Source: Octadecabacter algicola (GTDB lineage: Bacteria; Pseudomonadota; Alphaproteobacteria; Rhodobacterales; Rhodobacteraceae). Taken from it: 64,000 bases of DNA. Both the position numbers and the translations under genes were made by a program. The DNA is taken from the NCBI RefSeq assembly GCF_021532625.1, contig NZ_JAKGAR010000003.1, positions 1-64,000 on the forward strand, in the 5' to 3' direction. This document shows, in pieces, positions 25,725 through 35,046 of the stretch (the stretch's first letter is position 1; the number at the start of each line of letters is the position of its first letter). The notes beneath the pieces are model-generated. The model did not search any database. It saw nothing but the letters and a program-made list of their open reading frames with translations, and was not told the DNA's origin.

Positions 25725-27884
25725 TTAGCTGCGTCCTGATTTGCCGCCTGGACCTTTATTCTTGGTGGTCGGACGGCCAGTGCCACCCTGCTTGCCACCC
25801 CCAGACTTCTCTGCAGCGCGGGCACGGTTCTTCTTGCTAGAAGCTTTGCCTGCTGGTGGCTTTGGCCCTTTCAGGCTAGCACCAGGGCGTCCGATCCGCT
25901 TGGACGGGTCATTGGCGTTGGACTTACGTGGTTTGAACGCTTCCACGGCACCATCGTTTGCTGGTTTAGCATCGCCCGTGCGTGGCTTTTTCTTGAAGGA
26001 CGGCTTGCCACCCTTTGCGTGGTCCGGTTTTGGCTTTTTGGTGCGCGGTGCTGGTGCGTCGTTCCAATCCACAGGGGTGGTTGTGCCTTTTGACTTTGGG
26101 GCACCATCACGAGGGCCATCGCCGTGGCGTGGCTTGCGATCCTTTGGACCCGACTTGTCGTATTTCGGTTTATCGCCTCGGCCTTTTTCCCCGCGTGGCT
26201 TGTCGCCCCAGTTCTTCTCACCACGTGGTTTGTCGCCGCGCGGTTTATCAGATCGGCCCTTGTCAAAACGTGGTTTGTCAGGGCGAGGACCGCGTGGTTC
26301 CAATTTCGGAGCCGCAGCCAAACGTTCGATCACCATTCCTTTTTCAAGGATCATGTCAGGGCCGACGGCGGCCAAGAATCCTTTAACGGCGCTTTCGCGA
26401 ATCTCGACGAATGACGCATCTTTCTGAATACGGATCGCACCGATATCATCGCGTGACACATCGCCTGCCTTACAAACGACAGGCAAGATAACGCGCGGTT
26501 CTGCACCTGCTTTATTCCCACCAGCGATAGAAAACCAAACGCTCGGCCCAAAGGCCTGACGCGGTTTTGGCGCTTCGTTCGGTGCAGCCAGTTCCTCTGG
26601 TGCGGAGTGGCGCTCGCGGTACATGCGCAGATAGGCAGTCGCGATTTGTTCGGCTGTGTAGGCCTCGGTCAGTTTTCTGATGATGCCGGTTTCGCTGTCG
26701 TCCAACGGGTCCGCGTCGCCCAGCTGTTCCAACATGCGCTCTTCGTCTTTGGTGGTGACATCGTCAGCAGACGGTGCATCGGCCCATTCTGCTGTCAACT
26801 TTGCCCAGCCCAACAGGCGGTCGGCCTTGCGGCGCACGGCTGGTGGCACGATCAGCGCAGAGATCCCTTTGCGGCCAGCGCGGCCTGTGCGGCCAGAGCG
26901 GTGCAGCAATGTATCAGACCCTGTCGGCAATTCTGCGTGGATCACCAGTTCAAGGTTCGGCAAATCGATCCCGCGCGCAGCAACATCTGTCGCCACACAA
27001 ACCCGCGCGCGGCCATCGCGCATGGCTTGCAGCGCGTTGGTCCGTTCGGACTGGGTCAGCTCGCCAGACAACGCAACAACGCTGAAACCGCGGTTGGACA
27101 GGCGCGTCGTCATCCGGTTGACGGTGGCACGGGTGTTACAGAACACGATGGCGTTTGGCGCTTCGTAGTAGCGCAGCACATTGATAATAGCGTTTTCAGT
27201 ATCGCGCGGCCCAACGTTCAAGGCGCGGTATTCGATGTCCGCGTGCTGGCTGGCCGTATTCGTTGTGGCGATGCGCAGGGCGTCGGTTTGGTAGGATTTA
27301 GCAAGTTTCGCAATCGCTGCAGGGACCGTCGCAGAGAACAGCAATGTCTGGCGGTCTTCTGGCGCGTTCTCGAGGATGAATTCAAGGTCATCGCGGAATC
27401 CAAGATCGAGCATTTCATCAGCTTCATCCAGCACGACGGCTTTCAGGTTAGACAGATCAATGGACCCGCGCATGATGTGGTCGCGCAAACGACCCGGTGT
27501 CGAGACAACAATGTGTGCACCGCGATCCAATGCGCGGCGTTCATCGCGCATGTCCATGCCGCCCACAGTGGACGCCATGACGACACCCGCTTTTTCAAAC
27601 AGCCACGCAAGTTCACGTTTCACCTGCATCGCCAATTCACGTGTTGGTGCGATGATAAGGGCAAGCGGTGACCCTGCGCGGGCGAACTTGTCGCCTTCGC
27701 CCAAGATTTGCGGCGCAATCGCCAATCCAAACCCGAGCGTTTTACCGGACCCCGTTTGCGCAGAGACCAACATGTCTTTGCCGTTTGTTTCGGGGTCGCT
27801 CACGGCCTCTTGCACTGCGGTCAGCGTATCGTATCCGCGTGCTTCTAGGGCATCTGCCAGGGTCTGTTTCAAGGGCCGTTCCAC
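25725..27884 (-). CDS. DEAD-box ATP-dependent RNA helicase with DbpA-like RNA-binding domain
   Basis: RNA unwinding ATPase of the CsdA/DeaD group (719 aa). Ordered motifs: Q-motif region LTAVQEAV, motif I SAQTGSGKT, Ia PTRELA, Ib TPGRLRD, II VLDEADEM, III SATVP, V ATDVAARGIDLP, VI HRSGRTGRAGRKG. A DbpA-like RNA-binding domain follows (RVILPVVCKAGDVSRDDIGAIRI). The final about 190 residues are a basic low-complexity tail with repeated DKPRG/GEKPR units. The start is uncertain: GTG at 27884 is preferred; a GTG at 27944 would add 20 atypical residues. Divergent from the imuA operon. Confidence 0.9.
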   Translation of the reverse strand: MERPLKQTLADALEARGYDTLTAVQEAVSDPETNGKDMLVSAQTGSGKTLGFGLAIAPQILGEGDKFARAGSPLALIIAPTRELAMQVKRELAWLFEKAGVVMASTVGGMDMRDERRALDRGAHIVVSTPGRLRDHIMRGSIDLSNLKAVVLDEADEMLDLGFRDDLEFILENAPEDRQTLLFSATVPAAIAKLAKSYQTDALRIATTNTASQHADIEYRALNVGPRDTENAIINVLRYYEAPNAIVFCNTRATVNRMTTRLSNRGFSVVALSGELTQSERTNALQAMRDGRARVCVATDVAARGIDLPNLELVIHAELPTGSDTLLHRSGRTGRAGRKGISALIVPPAVRRKADRLLGWAKLTAEWADAPSADDVTTKDEERMLEQLGDADPLDDSETGIIRKLTEAYTAEQIATAYLRMYRERHSAPEELAAPNEAPKPRQAFGPSVWFSIAGGNKAGAEPRVILPVVCKAGDVSRDDIGAIRIQKDASFVEIRESAVKGFLAAVGPDMILEKGMVIERLAAAPKLEPRGPRPDKPRFDKGRSDKPRGDKPRGEKNWGDKPRGEKGRGDKPKYDKSGPKDRKPRHGDGPRDGAPKSKGTTTPVDWNDAPAPRTKKPKPDHAKGGKPSFKKKPRTGDAKPANDGAVEAFKPRKSNANDPSKRIGRPGASLKGPKPPAGKASSKKNRARAAEKSGGGKQGGTGRPTTKNKGPGGKSGRS

Positions 27885-28026
27885 GTCTGTTTGAGTATTC
27901 GGAATAAAAGAGTCGGAACCCGATCGGCCCGACAAGCGCCGCACCTAACGTGATGTGCCTTTAATGTATAGGGTTTATTAGGCTCTTCGTACGGGTAGGT
28001 GCCATGCAGCCACCGTGATCCTCGGT

Positions 28027-28055
28027 TTGACCTGTGATGCGACTCAATGTAGAAC
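28027..28055 (+). promoter_or_regulatory. Probable imuA promoter
   Basis: TTGACC (28027-28032), a 17-bp spacer and TAGAAC (28050-28055) give a good sigma70-type match upstream of imuA. The LexA box begins inside the -10 element. Confidence 0.65.
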
Positions 28056-28066
28056 AAAGTGTGAAC
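28052..28066. promoter_or_regulatory. LexA-binding site (SOS box)
   Basis: GAACAAAGTGTGAAC fits the alphaproteobacterial LexA direct repeat GTTC-N7-GTTC read on the other strand (GAAC-N7-GAAC) exactly. It overlaps the -10 element, so bound LexA would block the imuA-imuB-dnaE2 operon. Confidence 0.9.
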
Positions 28067-28087
28067 ATTTAGGAAATGGTGTCGTGC

Positions 28088-28777
28088 ATGCGATCTTTGC
28101 GTCTTCAGGAAAAACCAGCGGGTCAGGCGGGGCGAACTGCGCCCCACGGCGCGACTTTGTCCGAGATTTTTGCGACAAACGCGGTGGATGCGGCGGCTGT
28201 GGGCTACATGTTGGCACGTCTCCCACAAACAGACGCGCCCATCCTTTGGGTGCAGGACCGTTTGACACGTCGCGAAAGCGGGCGACCTTATTTGGCGGGG
28301 GTGGGCACACGTCACCCAATTATCATGGTCGATCTGTCCCGTGCCGCCGATGTCCTCTGGGCAATGGAAGACGGACTGCGTTGCCGCGCCCTTGGGGCCG
28401 TAATCGGCGAAGTCTGGGGCGATCCGCCAATCTTGGATTTCACAGCAACCAAGCGGCTGGCCATGCGATCAGAGGCCGCCAAGGTGCCCTGCTGGTTGAT
28501 CAGACGCGCCGCTGCCGAAAACCTGAGCGCAGCACGGGATCGGTGGCGCGTGTCGTCCCTACCCTCTGCGCCCAACCCGCACGACCCCCAAGCCTCGGGC
28601 GCACCGCGTTGGTCGCTCGATCTGTTCCGTTCGCGCCGATTGAAACCCGGGCAATGGATGGCCGAATATGAGCGGGGCAAAAACGGGGCACCGGATCGTG
28701 TCTATCAACCTGCCGCAGTTCGCGATGGATCGTTGGCAGCGAGTGATGGACAGGCAGGGCAACGCGCCACCGGATGA
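28088..28777 (+). CDS. imuA: ImuA, SOS mutasome accessory protein
   Basis: RecA/SulA-like accessory protein of the ImuA-ImuB-DnaE2 translesion system (229 aa). The ATPase-like core is recognisable by position and by DRLTRRESGRPYLAGV, HPIIMVDLSRAADVLWAMEDGLRCRALGAVIGEVW and DFTATKRLAMRSEAAKVPCWLI, typical of alphaproteobacterial ImuA. An ATG at 28076 abuts the AGGAA and would leave no spacing, so the ATG at 28088 is preferred. It overlaps imuB by 110 bp. Regulated by LexA. Confidence 0.85.
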   Translation: MRSLRLQEKPAGQAGRTAPHGATLSEIFATNAVDAAAVGYMLARLPQTDAPILWVQDRLTRRESGRPYLAGVGTRHPIIMVDLSRAADVLWAMEDGLRCRALGAVIGEVWGDPPILDFTATKRLAMRSEAAKVPCWLIRRAAAENLSAARDRWRVSSLPSAPNPHDPQASGAPRWSLDLFRSRRLKPGQWMAEYERGKNGAPDRVYQPAAVRDGSLAASDGQAGQRATG

Positions 28778-30212
28778 TGTGCCGCTTGTGCTGGCGCGTG
28801 AGGGGCACCATGGCCCCGTGATCCACGCCACCAACCGCGCCGCGCGTCTGATGGGCATCAACATAGGCGCACGGGTGGTGGATATGCGGGCGATCTGCCC
28901 TGAATTGCAGGTGGAATACGCCGACCTTGCGGGAGATCGCGCCGCCCTTGATCGACTGGTGCTTTGGGTGCGGCGTTGGTGCCCGTGGTCCGTGCGCGAC
29001 GGCGAGGACGGTTTGATTTTGGACACGACTGGGTCAGACCACTTGATGGGCGGCGAAACGGCGATGCTGGTTGAAATGGAAACACAATTGTCGCGGTTTG
29101 GGCTTACGGCCCGGTTGGCTGTAGCCCCCACATGGGGCGCGGCATGGGCCTTAGCGCGGTTTGGGCCGGTGCGGTCGGTTTGCGGACCGGATGAGGCAAC
29201 GTGGAAATTGGGCGCGCTGCCTGTCACCGCACTACGGCTTGAAGCGGAAACCATTCTGCTGCTGCGCCGTCTTGGACTGAAAACCATTGGCGCCGTGATG
29301 GATGTGCCGCGCCTATCCCTAACGCGGCGGTTCGTGAAAGCGGCCCTTGCATCGAACCCTTTGATGCGGCTGGATCAGGCACTGGGCAAAATCGCCGAGC
29401 CCGTCGCCAGTGTGGACGCCAAACCGCGCATTCGCGTGCAAACGCAATTGCCCGAACCAATCCTTGATCCGACGTCCTATTTGCCTGCGCTGTGTGAAGA
29501 GCTTTGCGAACAATTGGCACAGACCGGCCAAGGGTGCCGTAGTTTGCATCTCGTGGTCTATAAAACCGATGGCGATGTGAGCTGGGTTGATGTGGCGACC
29601 TCTGCCAGCAGCCGCGACCCGAACCATCTGCTGGGGCTATTTCGCGATAAGGTCGAAAAGATCAATCCAGGTTTCGGGTTTGATCTGATTACGCTGGCCG
29701 CGGGCGGGGTTGAACCTTTGCAATTGGTACAAAACCACCTTGATGGCGGGTCCGATGATACCCTGCACCTAAGCCGTTTGGTGGATCGGTTGAGCGCCAA
29801 GTTTGGGGCCCGTGCCGTCAGTCGCCCCGTTTTGCGCGAAAGCCATATTCCCGAACGAAGCGAGGATCGGATCGCGGCCCTTGCGGGGATCGCGCAAGCC
29901 GTGATCGAGCGCCCAAAGGAACGCCCGATCCGCCTATTTGATCACCCCGAAGAAGTGCGCGTCCTTTATGCTGTTCCAGAAGGTCCGCCCGCACAATTCA
30001 TATGGCGCAGGCAAACCTACCGCGTGGCACGCTATGCGGGACCGGAACGGATTGCGCCCGAATGGTGGAAAGACCGCCCTGGCACGCGGCTACGGGACTA
30101 CTTCAAGGTTGAGGATCAGACGGGACGGCGCATTTGGTTGTATCGTGAAGGGCTGCATGAGGATGGGCGCGGCGGTGATCCGCGCTGGTTCGTGCATGGG
30201 TGTTTCGCATGA
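28668..30212 (+). CDS. imuB: ImuB, Y-family polymerase-like mutasome protein
   Basis: Catalytically inactive Y-family polymerase homologue (514 aa) that bridges DnaE2 and the beta clamp in lesion bypass. The N-terminal IVSINLPQFAMDRW region, GPVIHATNRAARLMGINIG and LDTTGSDHLMGGE follow the ImuB pattern. The helix-hairpin-helix region is at LGLKTIGAVMDVPRLSLTRRF. The C-terminus is rich in conserved ImuB elements (ERPIRLFDHPEEVRVLYAVPEGPP, WWKDRPGTRLRDYFKVED). It starts inside imuA and ends 9 bp before dnaE2. Confidence 0.92.
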   Translation: MSGAKTGHRIVSINLPQFAMDRWQRVMDRQGNAPPDDVPLVLAREGHHGPVIHATNRAARLMGINIGARVVDMRAICPELQVEYADLAGDRAALDRLVLWVRRWCPWSVRDGEDGLILDTTGSDHLMGGETAMLVEMETQLSRFGLTARLAVAPTWGAAWALARFGPVRSVCGPDEATWKLGALPVTALRLEAETILLLRRLGLKTIGAVMDVPRLSLTRRFVKAALASNPLMRLDQALGKIAEPVASVDAKPRIRVQTQLPEPILDPTSYLPALCEELCEQLAQTGQGCRSLHLVVYKTDGDVSWVDVATSASSRDPNHLLGLFRDKVEKINPGFGFDLITLAAGGVEPLQLVQNHLDGGSDDTLHLSRLVDRLSAKFGARAVSRPVLRESHIPERSEDRIAALAGIAQAVIERPKERPIRLFDHPEEVRVLYAVPEGPPAQFIWRRQTYRVARYAGPERIAPEWWKDRPGTRLRDYFKVEDQTGRRIWLYREGLHEDGRGGDPRWFVHGCFA

Positions 30213-30221
30213 AGGTGCACC

Positions 30222-33200
30222 ATGCCTGAAATCGACAATCATTTCCCCCGTCACACATTGGACGAAGGGGCGTTCACCCCCAATGCCCGAAGCAAATTCG
30301 TTGAGCTGAGCGTCAGCACATGCTTTTCATTTTTACGCGGGGCATCAGACGCTGCCGACTTGGCCGCGGCGGCATGGGCGTTGGGATATGATGCGATTGG
30401 ATGTGCTGACCTAAACACCATGGCTGGCGTAGTGCGATTGCATTCAGAAGCCTTGAAAGCCTGCATGCGGCCTGTGATCGGTTGCCGTTTGGCGCTGGTG
30501 ACAGGGGAAGAGTTTCTTGCCTATCCGCGTGATCGTGCGGCCTATGGGCGGCTATGCACGCTGCTTTCCAAGGGCAAAATGCATGGGGTGGATGGTGAAT
30601 GGCAGGCCAAGGGTGTGTGTGACATCACACTTGAGGACCTCGCGAGCCACAGCGACGGAGTGCAATTGGTTGCCTTGCCCCCCACGCAGTTGGACACGTT
30701 CATTGCCGATTTCGCGCGTCTAAAACGTGCGCTTCCGACGTTAAAACACATCGCTGCCAGCTATCTTTATCATGGGGATGATGTGGCACGGATCAATCGA
30801 CTGGATGCTTTGGCAAAAGCCCACGGGCTGTCCATTCTGGCAACAAACGACGTCCACTACCACGCACCAGAACGCCGCCCGTTGCAGGACGTGATGACCT
30901 GCATCCTGCACAAGACCACCATTCAGAAAGCGGGATTTTTGCTACAAGCCAACGCAGAACGGCACCTGAAATCCGCAGCCCAGATGCAAACCTTATTTGA
31001 ACGTTGGCCCCATGCCATTCGTGCAACGCGCGTCGTTGCGGATGCCTGCCAGTTTGACCTGCGTGAGCTGTCCTACGAATACCCGACCGAAACCGTGCCC
31101 GAAGGACGCACCCCACAGGATTACCTAACCGAACTTACATGGAAAGGTGCCGATTGGCGCTACCCTAATGGCGTGCCTGAAAAAGTCACAGCAGCCTTGA
31201 ACAAAGAGCTGGCGATGATCGAAAAACTCGACATCCCGCAGTACTTCCTGACCATCCACCAAATCGTAAATTTCGCACGATATGAAAGCAAACCAGCGAT
31301 CCTGTGTCAGGGGCGCGGGTCCGCGGCCAATTCCGCCGTCTGTTATGTATTGGGGATCACCGCCGTGGACCCTGACCAAAACGATCTGTTGTTTGAGAGG
31401 TTCATTTCCGAAGAACGCAAAGAACCACCCGACATCGACGTGGATTTTGAACATGAACGCCGCGAGGAAGTGATCCAGCATATCTACAACAAATACGGCC
31501 GTGGGCGGGCCGCGCTATGCGCAACGGTGATCCATTATCGCCCGCGTATGGCGGTGCGCGAGGTCGGCAAGGTCATGGGGCTGTCCGAAGATGTCACCAC
31601 AGCACTTTCCAAAACCATTTGGGGGTCTTGGGGGCGTGAAGTGGGCGCAAAAGAAGCGACTGAGGCGGGGCTTGATCTAAGTGATCCGCTCATGGCGCGC
31701 ACGATCAAACTGGCAGATCAAATGATCGGAATGCCCCGTCATTTGGGCCAGCATGTCGGGGGTTTTATCCTGACCGAAAACCCGCTGGTTGAAACGGTGC
31801 CGATTGGAAACGGTGCAATGCCTGATCGCAGTTTTATCGAATGGGACAAGGACGACATTGAAGAATTGCGCATCCTAAAGGTCGATATCCTTGCGCTGGG
31901 GATGCTGACCTGCATCCGCAAGGCGTTCGATTTGATTGATGCGCATTATGGCAAGAGCTTCACACTGGCGAGCGTACCGCAAGATGATGATGCCGTTTAT
32001 GACATGCTGTGTAAGGGCGACAGTCTGGGGGTCTTTCAGGTGGAAAGCCGTGCCCAGATGAACATGTTGCCCCGCCTGAAACCGCGTGAATTCTACGACC
32101 TCGTGATCCAAGTCGCTATTGTACGCCCCGGTCCTATTCAGGGCGATATGGTGCATCCCTATTTGCGCCGCCGCAGTGGGATAGAACCTGAGGACTATCC
32201 GGCCCCTGCCCCGCCCCATGACCCAGATGAATTGCTCAAGGTTCTGGGCCGCACCAAAGGTGTGCCGATCTTTCAAGAACAGGCCATGAAGGTTGCAATG
32301 GTGGCCGCCGAGTTTTCCACCGCAGAGGCCAACCAACTGCGCAAGGCCATGGCGACATTCCGGTCACGCGGTACCATCGGCGAGCTTGAGGAAAAGATGG
32401 TCGGGCGGATGATCAAACGGGGATATGACCCCGAATTCGCCACCCGATGTTTCAACCAGATCAAAGGGTTCGGGGACTACGGGTTTCCCGAAAGCCACGC
32501 GGCGAGCTTTGCGCACCTTGTTTACGTTTCCAGCTGGATCAAGTGCCACTATCCGGATGTGTTTTGTGCCGCTTTGCTCAACTCGCAACCACTCGGGTTT
32601 TATGCGCCGGCCCAAATCGTGCGGGACTTGCGCGAACACGACGGGATCGTGCGGGCGGCGGATGTGAACTACAGCGATTGGGACAATACGCTTGAACCCG
32701 TCGCGCGCGGGGTGTTCGCCGTACGGCTCGGGTTGCGGCAGGTGGACGGGGTGCGTCAGGACATGGCCCAGCGGATCATGGATGCACGCCAACAACCATT
32801 CACCAATTTGGAAGACCTGAAGTCTCGTGCAAGGCTGGGCGCGGCGGTGATGCGGCGGCTGGCGGCGGCGGATGCGTTTCGATCTATGACTCTGGATCGA
32901 CGGCAAGCGCTGTGGGATGCGCGGGCGTTACGGGATGCACCGGATTTGCCGCTATTCGCGGAAAACAAGGATGAGGGCGAAGAACAGCGATTTGACCTGC
33001 CACAGATGCCTATCTGCGAACAGGTTGTGTCAGATTACCAGACGACGCGACTGTCGTTAAAGGCCCACCCGATGGCATTCTTGCGCCAAAGCATGCGCAA
33101 GCAGGGCTACACGGATGCCAAATCGCTGCGCACCGCACGCAACGGGCAAAGCATCAAAATGGCAGGCATCGTCTTAATCCGCCAACGTCCAGGCAGTGCC

Positions 33201-33524
33201 AAAGGTGTGTGTTTCATCACGCTTGAGGATGAAACGGGTGTCGCCAACCTCGTCGTGTGGCCCAAGATGATGGAGGCCTACCGCAAGGTGATCATGGGGT
33301 CGCGGATTTTGTCGGTTCACGGCACCGTGCAACGCAGCGAAGACGTCATCCACATCGTCGCGCACCATCTGGAAAATCGCAGTGATGTGTTGGACCGCCT
33401 ATCAGGAGAGGTAATGCCAACGCCCCTTGCCCGAGCAGATGAAGTGAAACAGGCCCTGCCCCAAGGTCCGCGTGGGCACCCTCGTAACGCGCGCATCATC
33501 CCGAAATCACGGGACTTTCACTAA
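30222..33524 (+). CDS. dnaE2: Error-prone DNA polymerase DnaE2
   Basis: C-family translesion polymerase (1100 aa). An N-terminal PHP domain (ELSVSTCFSFLRGASDAADLA) is followed by the polymerase core with the catalytic PDIDVDFEHERREEV and LCQGRGSAANSAVCYVLGIT. Next come a helix-hairpin-helix segment and a C-terminal OB domain (KMAGIVLIRQRPGSAKGVCFITLEDETGVANLVVWP). Carries out SOS-induced mutagenesis with ImuAB. Third gene of the operon; its stop overlaps the convergent pabB stop by 4 bp. Confidence 0.96.
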   Translation: MPEIDNHFPRHTLDEGAFTPNARSKFVELSVSTCFSFLRGASDAADLAAAAWALGYDAIGCADLNTMAGVVRLHSEALKACMRPVIGCRLALVTGEEFLAYPRDRAAYGRLCTLLSKGKMHGVDGEWQAKGVCDITLEDLASHSDGVQLVALPPTQLDTFIADFARLKRALPTLKHIAASYLYHGDDVARINRLDALAKAHGLSILATNDVHYHAPERRPLQDVMTCILHKTTIQKAGFLLQANAERHLKSAAQMQTLFERWPHAIRATRVVADACQFDLRELSYEYPTETVPEGRTPQDYLTELTWKGADWRYPNGVPEKVTAALNKELAMIEKLDIPQYFLTIHQIVNFARYESKPAILCQGRGSAANSAVCYVLGITAVDPDQNDLLFERFISEERKEPPDIDVDFEHERREEVIQHIYNKYGRGRAALCATVIHYRPRMAVREVGKVMGLSEDVTTALSKTIWGSWGREVGAKEATEAGLDLSDPLMARTIKLADQMIGMPRHLGQHVGGFILTENPLVETVPIGNGAMPDRSFIEWDKDDIEELRILKVDILALGMLTCIRKAFDLIDAHYGKSFTLASVPQDDDAVYDMLCKGDSLGVFQVESRAQMNMLPRLKPREFYDLVIQVAIVRPGPIQGDMVHPYLRRRSGIEPEDYPAPAPPHDPDELLKVLGRTKGVPIFQEQAMKVAMVAAEFSTAEANQLRKAMATFRSRGTIGELEEKMVGRMIKRGYDPEFATRCFNQIKGFGDYGFPESHAASFAHLVYVSSWIKCHYPDVFCAALLNSQPLGFYAPAQIVRDLREHDGIVRAADVNYSDWDNTLEPVARGVFAVRLGLRQVDGVRQDMAQRIMDARQQPFTNLEDLKSRARLGAAVMRRLAAADAFRSMTLDRRQALWDARALRDAPDLPLFAENKDEGEEQRFDLPQMPICEQVVSDYQTTRLSLKAHPMAFLRQSMRKQGYTDAKSLRTARNGQSIKMAGIVLIRQRPGSAKGVCFITLEDETGVANLVVWPKMMEAYRKVIMGSRILSVHGTVQRSEDVIHIVAHHLENRSDVLDRLSGEVMPTPLARADEVKQALPQGPRGHPRNARIIPKSRDFH

Positions 33525-34648
33525 GTTAGATCAGCAAAACGCGCCTTCAACAAAGCCTCTTCATATTCCTCATCTGAGGTGCTGTCATACACCACCCCGC
33601 CGCCGACATTCAGACGCACGGTGCCGTCGGGCTTATACATCAGCGTGCGAATAGCGACGTTAAATTCCATTATGCCATCGGGAGCGATCCACCCAATGGA
33701 ACCACAATAAGCCTCACGAGGGGTGTCTTCGAGCTCGCGGATGATCTGCATGGCCCGCACCTTCGGCGCGCCAGTGATCGAACCACACGGAAACAGCGCC
33801 ATGAAAAGATCATAGAGCGAAATATCTTTGCGCAGTTGCGATGTGATGGTCGATGTCATCTGGTGCAACGTCGCGAAACGTTCAATCACGAAAAGGTCGG
33901 GCACTTTGACACTGCCAACTTCGGATACACGCGACATGTCGTTGCGCAGCAAATCCACGATCATCAGATTTTCGGCGCGGTTTTTGACCGACGCTTGCAA
34001 AGCATCGCGCAGTGCATTGTCGTCCTGAGTTGTCGCACCGCGTGGTGCGGTGCCTTTCATCGGCCGCGTCATCAACGCCCTGTCACGTGTCAGCGAAAAG
34101 AACAGTTCCGGAGAGCGTGACAGCAGAACCGTTTCGTCAAAGGTTACCAACGCGCCGTGGGGCACCGGTTGGCGCTGCTGCAAAGCGGCATAAAGAGCGT
34201 CTGGCGTTCCATTTGTGCGCGCGCCCAAGGGGAACGTCAGGTTTGCCTGATAGATATCGCCAGCACCGATGTAATCATGTACCGCACCAAATGCCTTGGC
34301 GTATCGGGACCGCCCCCAATGCGGGGCCGTTGGTGTCAGGTCCGCGCGGCTTTGATCCTGTTCGGGCAATGGGGTCGGGCCATCAAAGACTCCAAAGTGG
34401 ATCAGCGGCAGAATGCGGTTTTCGGGCAAAAGATCCCGCAACTTGGACGAGGTCAGGTAGCCAAATTCATAGGAAAGATAGCCAGCCAGCCATTTCCCAT
34501 CCGCCTGCGCCTGTTCCATCGCTGCAAATGCGGCATCCACGTCATCAGGCGTATCGGCCCTGATCATCTGGATCGGATCGCTAAACGCGGCACCTGTTCC
34601 TGTTGGACCGCGATCAAACAGGATACGATTGGGATTATCCACGTTCAA
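33521..34648 (-). CDS. pabB: Aminodeoxychorismate synthase component I
   Basis: Converts chorismate with ammonia to 4-amino-4-deoxychorismate for folate synthesis (375 aa; compact form). Chorismate-binding motifs: AGDIYQANLTFPL, MKGTAPRGAT, VDLLRNDMSRVSEVGSV, PCGSITGAPKVRAMQII and the end EEYEEALLKA. Start is probably TTG at 34648, overlapping the Dabb stop; GTG at 34642 is an alternative. No pabC is adjacent. Confidence 0.92.
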   Translation of the reverse strand: MNVDNPNRILFDRGPTGTGAAFSDPIQMIRADTPDDVDAAFAAMEQAQADGKWLAGYLSYEFGYLTSSKLRDLLPENRILPLIHFGVFDGPTPLPEQDQSRADLTPTAPHWGRSRYAKAFGAVHDYIGAGDIYQANLTFPLGARTNGTPDALYAALQQRQPVPHGALVTFDETVLLSRSPELFFSLTRDRALMTRPMKGTAPRGATTQDDNALRDALQASVKNRAENLMIVDLLRNDMSRVSEVGSVKVPDLFVIERFATLHQMTSTITSQLRKDISLYDLFMALFPCGSITGAPKVRAMQIIRELEDTPREAYCGSIGWIAPDGIMEFNVAIRTLMYKPDGTVRLNVGGGVVYDSTSDEEYEEALLKARFADLT

Positions 34649-34938
34649 AAGTCAGCAGCGATCCGCATGTCGCGCAAGGGGCGCACGACCTCAATCGCCT
34701 TCTGATAAATCGGGTCGGCCTTATAGGCGGCCAATGCCGCACTGTCCTTGAACTCGGCATAAACAACGACATCAATTTCGCCGGACAGCGCATCCGCGCG
34801 GCTGTTTTCAACCACTTCGAAGAGGGACGAATGCGGAATACCGGCAAGCATCGACAGCCCATCACGAATACGGGTTACGTCGGCTTGGTCCTTAGCGCTG
34901 AACAGCACAACATGGCGAATGAATGATCTTTGGGTCAC
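34645..34938 (-). CDS. Dabb-domain (stress-responsive alpha/beta barrel) protein
   Basis: Small dimeric alpha/beta barrel protein (about 97 aa) with IRHVVLFSAKDQADVTRIRDGLSML at the N-terminus and DVVVYAEFKDSAALAAYKADPIYQKAIEVVRPL later, typical of the Dabb family. No ATG is available: GTG at 34938 is taken as start, a TTG at 34965 is the alternative, and an ATT sits exactly where the homologues begin. Its stop overlaps the pabB start. Function unknown. Confidence 0.75.
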   Translation of the reverse strand: MTQRSFIRHVVLFSAKDQADVTRIRDGLSMLAGIPHSSLFEVVENSRADALSGEIDVVVYAEFKDSAALAAYKADPIYQKAIEVVRPLRDMRIAADF

Positions 34939-35046
34939 GAGATTGGTACCTACCAAATGGGACAACGAGAGCTAGGTCACATGTGTCTCAGTCCTGTCGC
35001 GGTTTCAAGGGGGCAATAACCAAGCTTAAACTCGGCCTGAGTTTCA

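Noticed and set aside
25741-26427. Plus-strand open frame opposite the DEAD helicase tail
   Set aside because: It mirrors the repeat-rich basic tail of the helicase; low complexity, no start context.
34963-34965. TTG as start of the Dabb gene
   Set aside because: It adds nine residues not seen in the family; GTG at 34938 is closer, but neither is certain.
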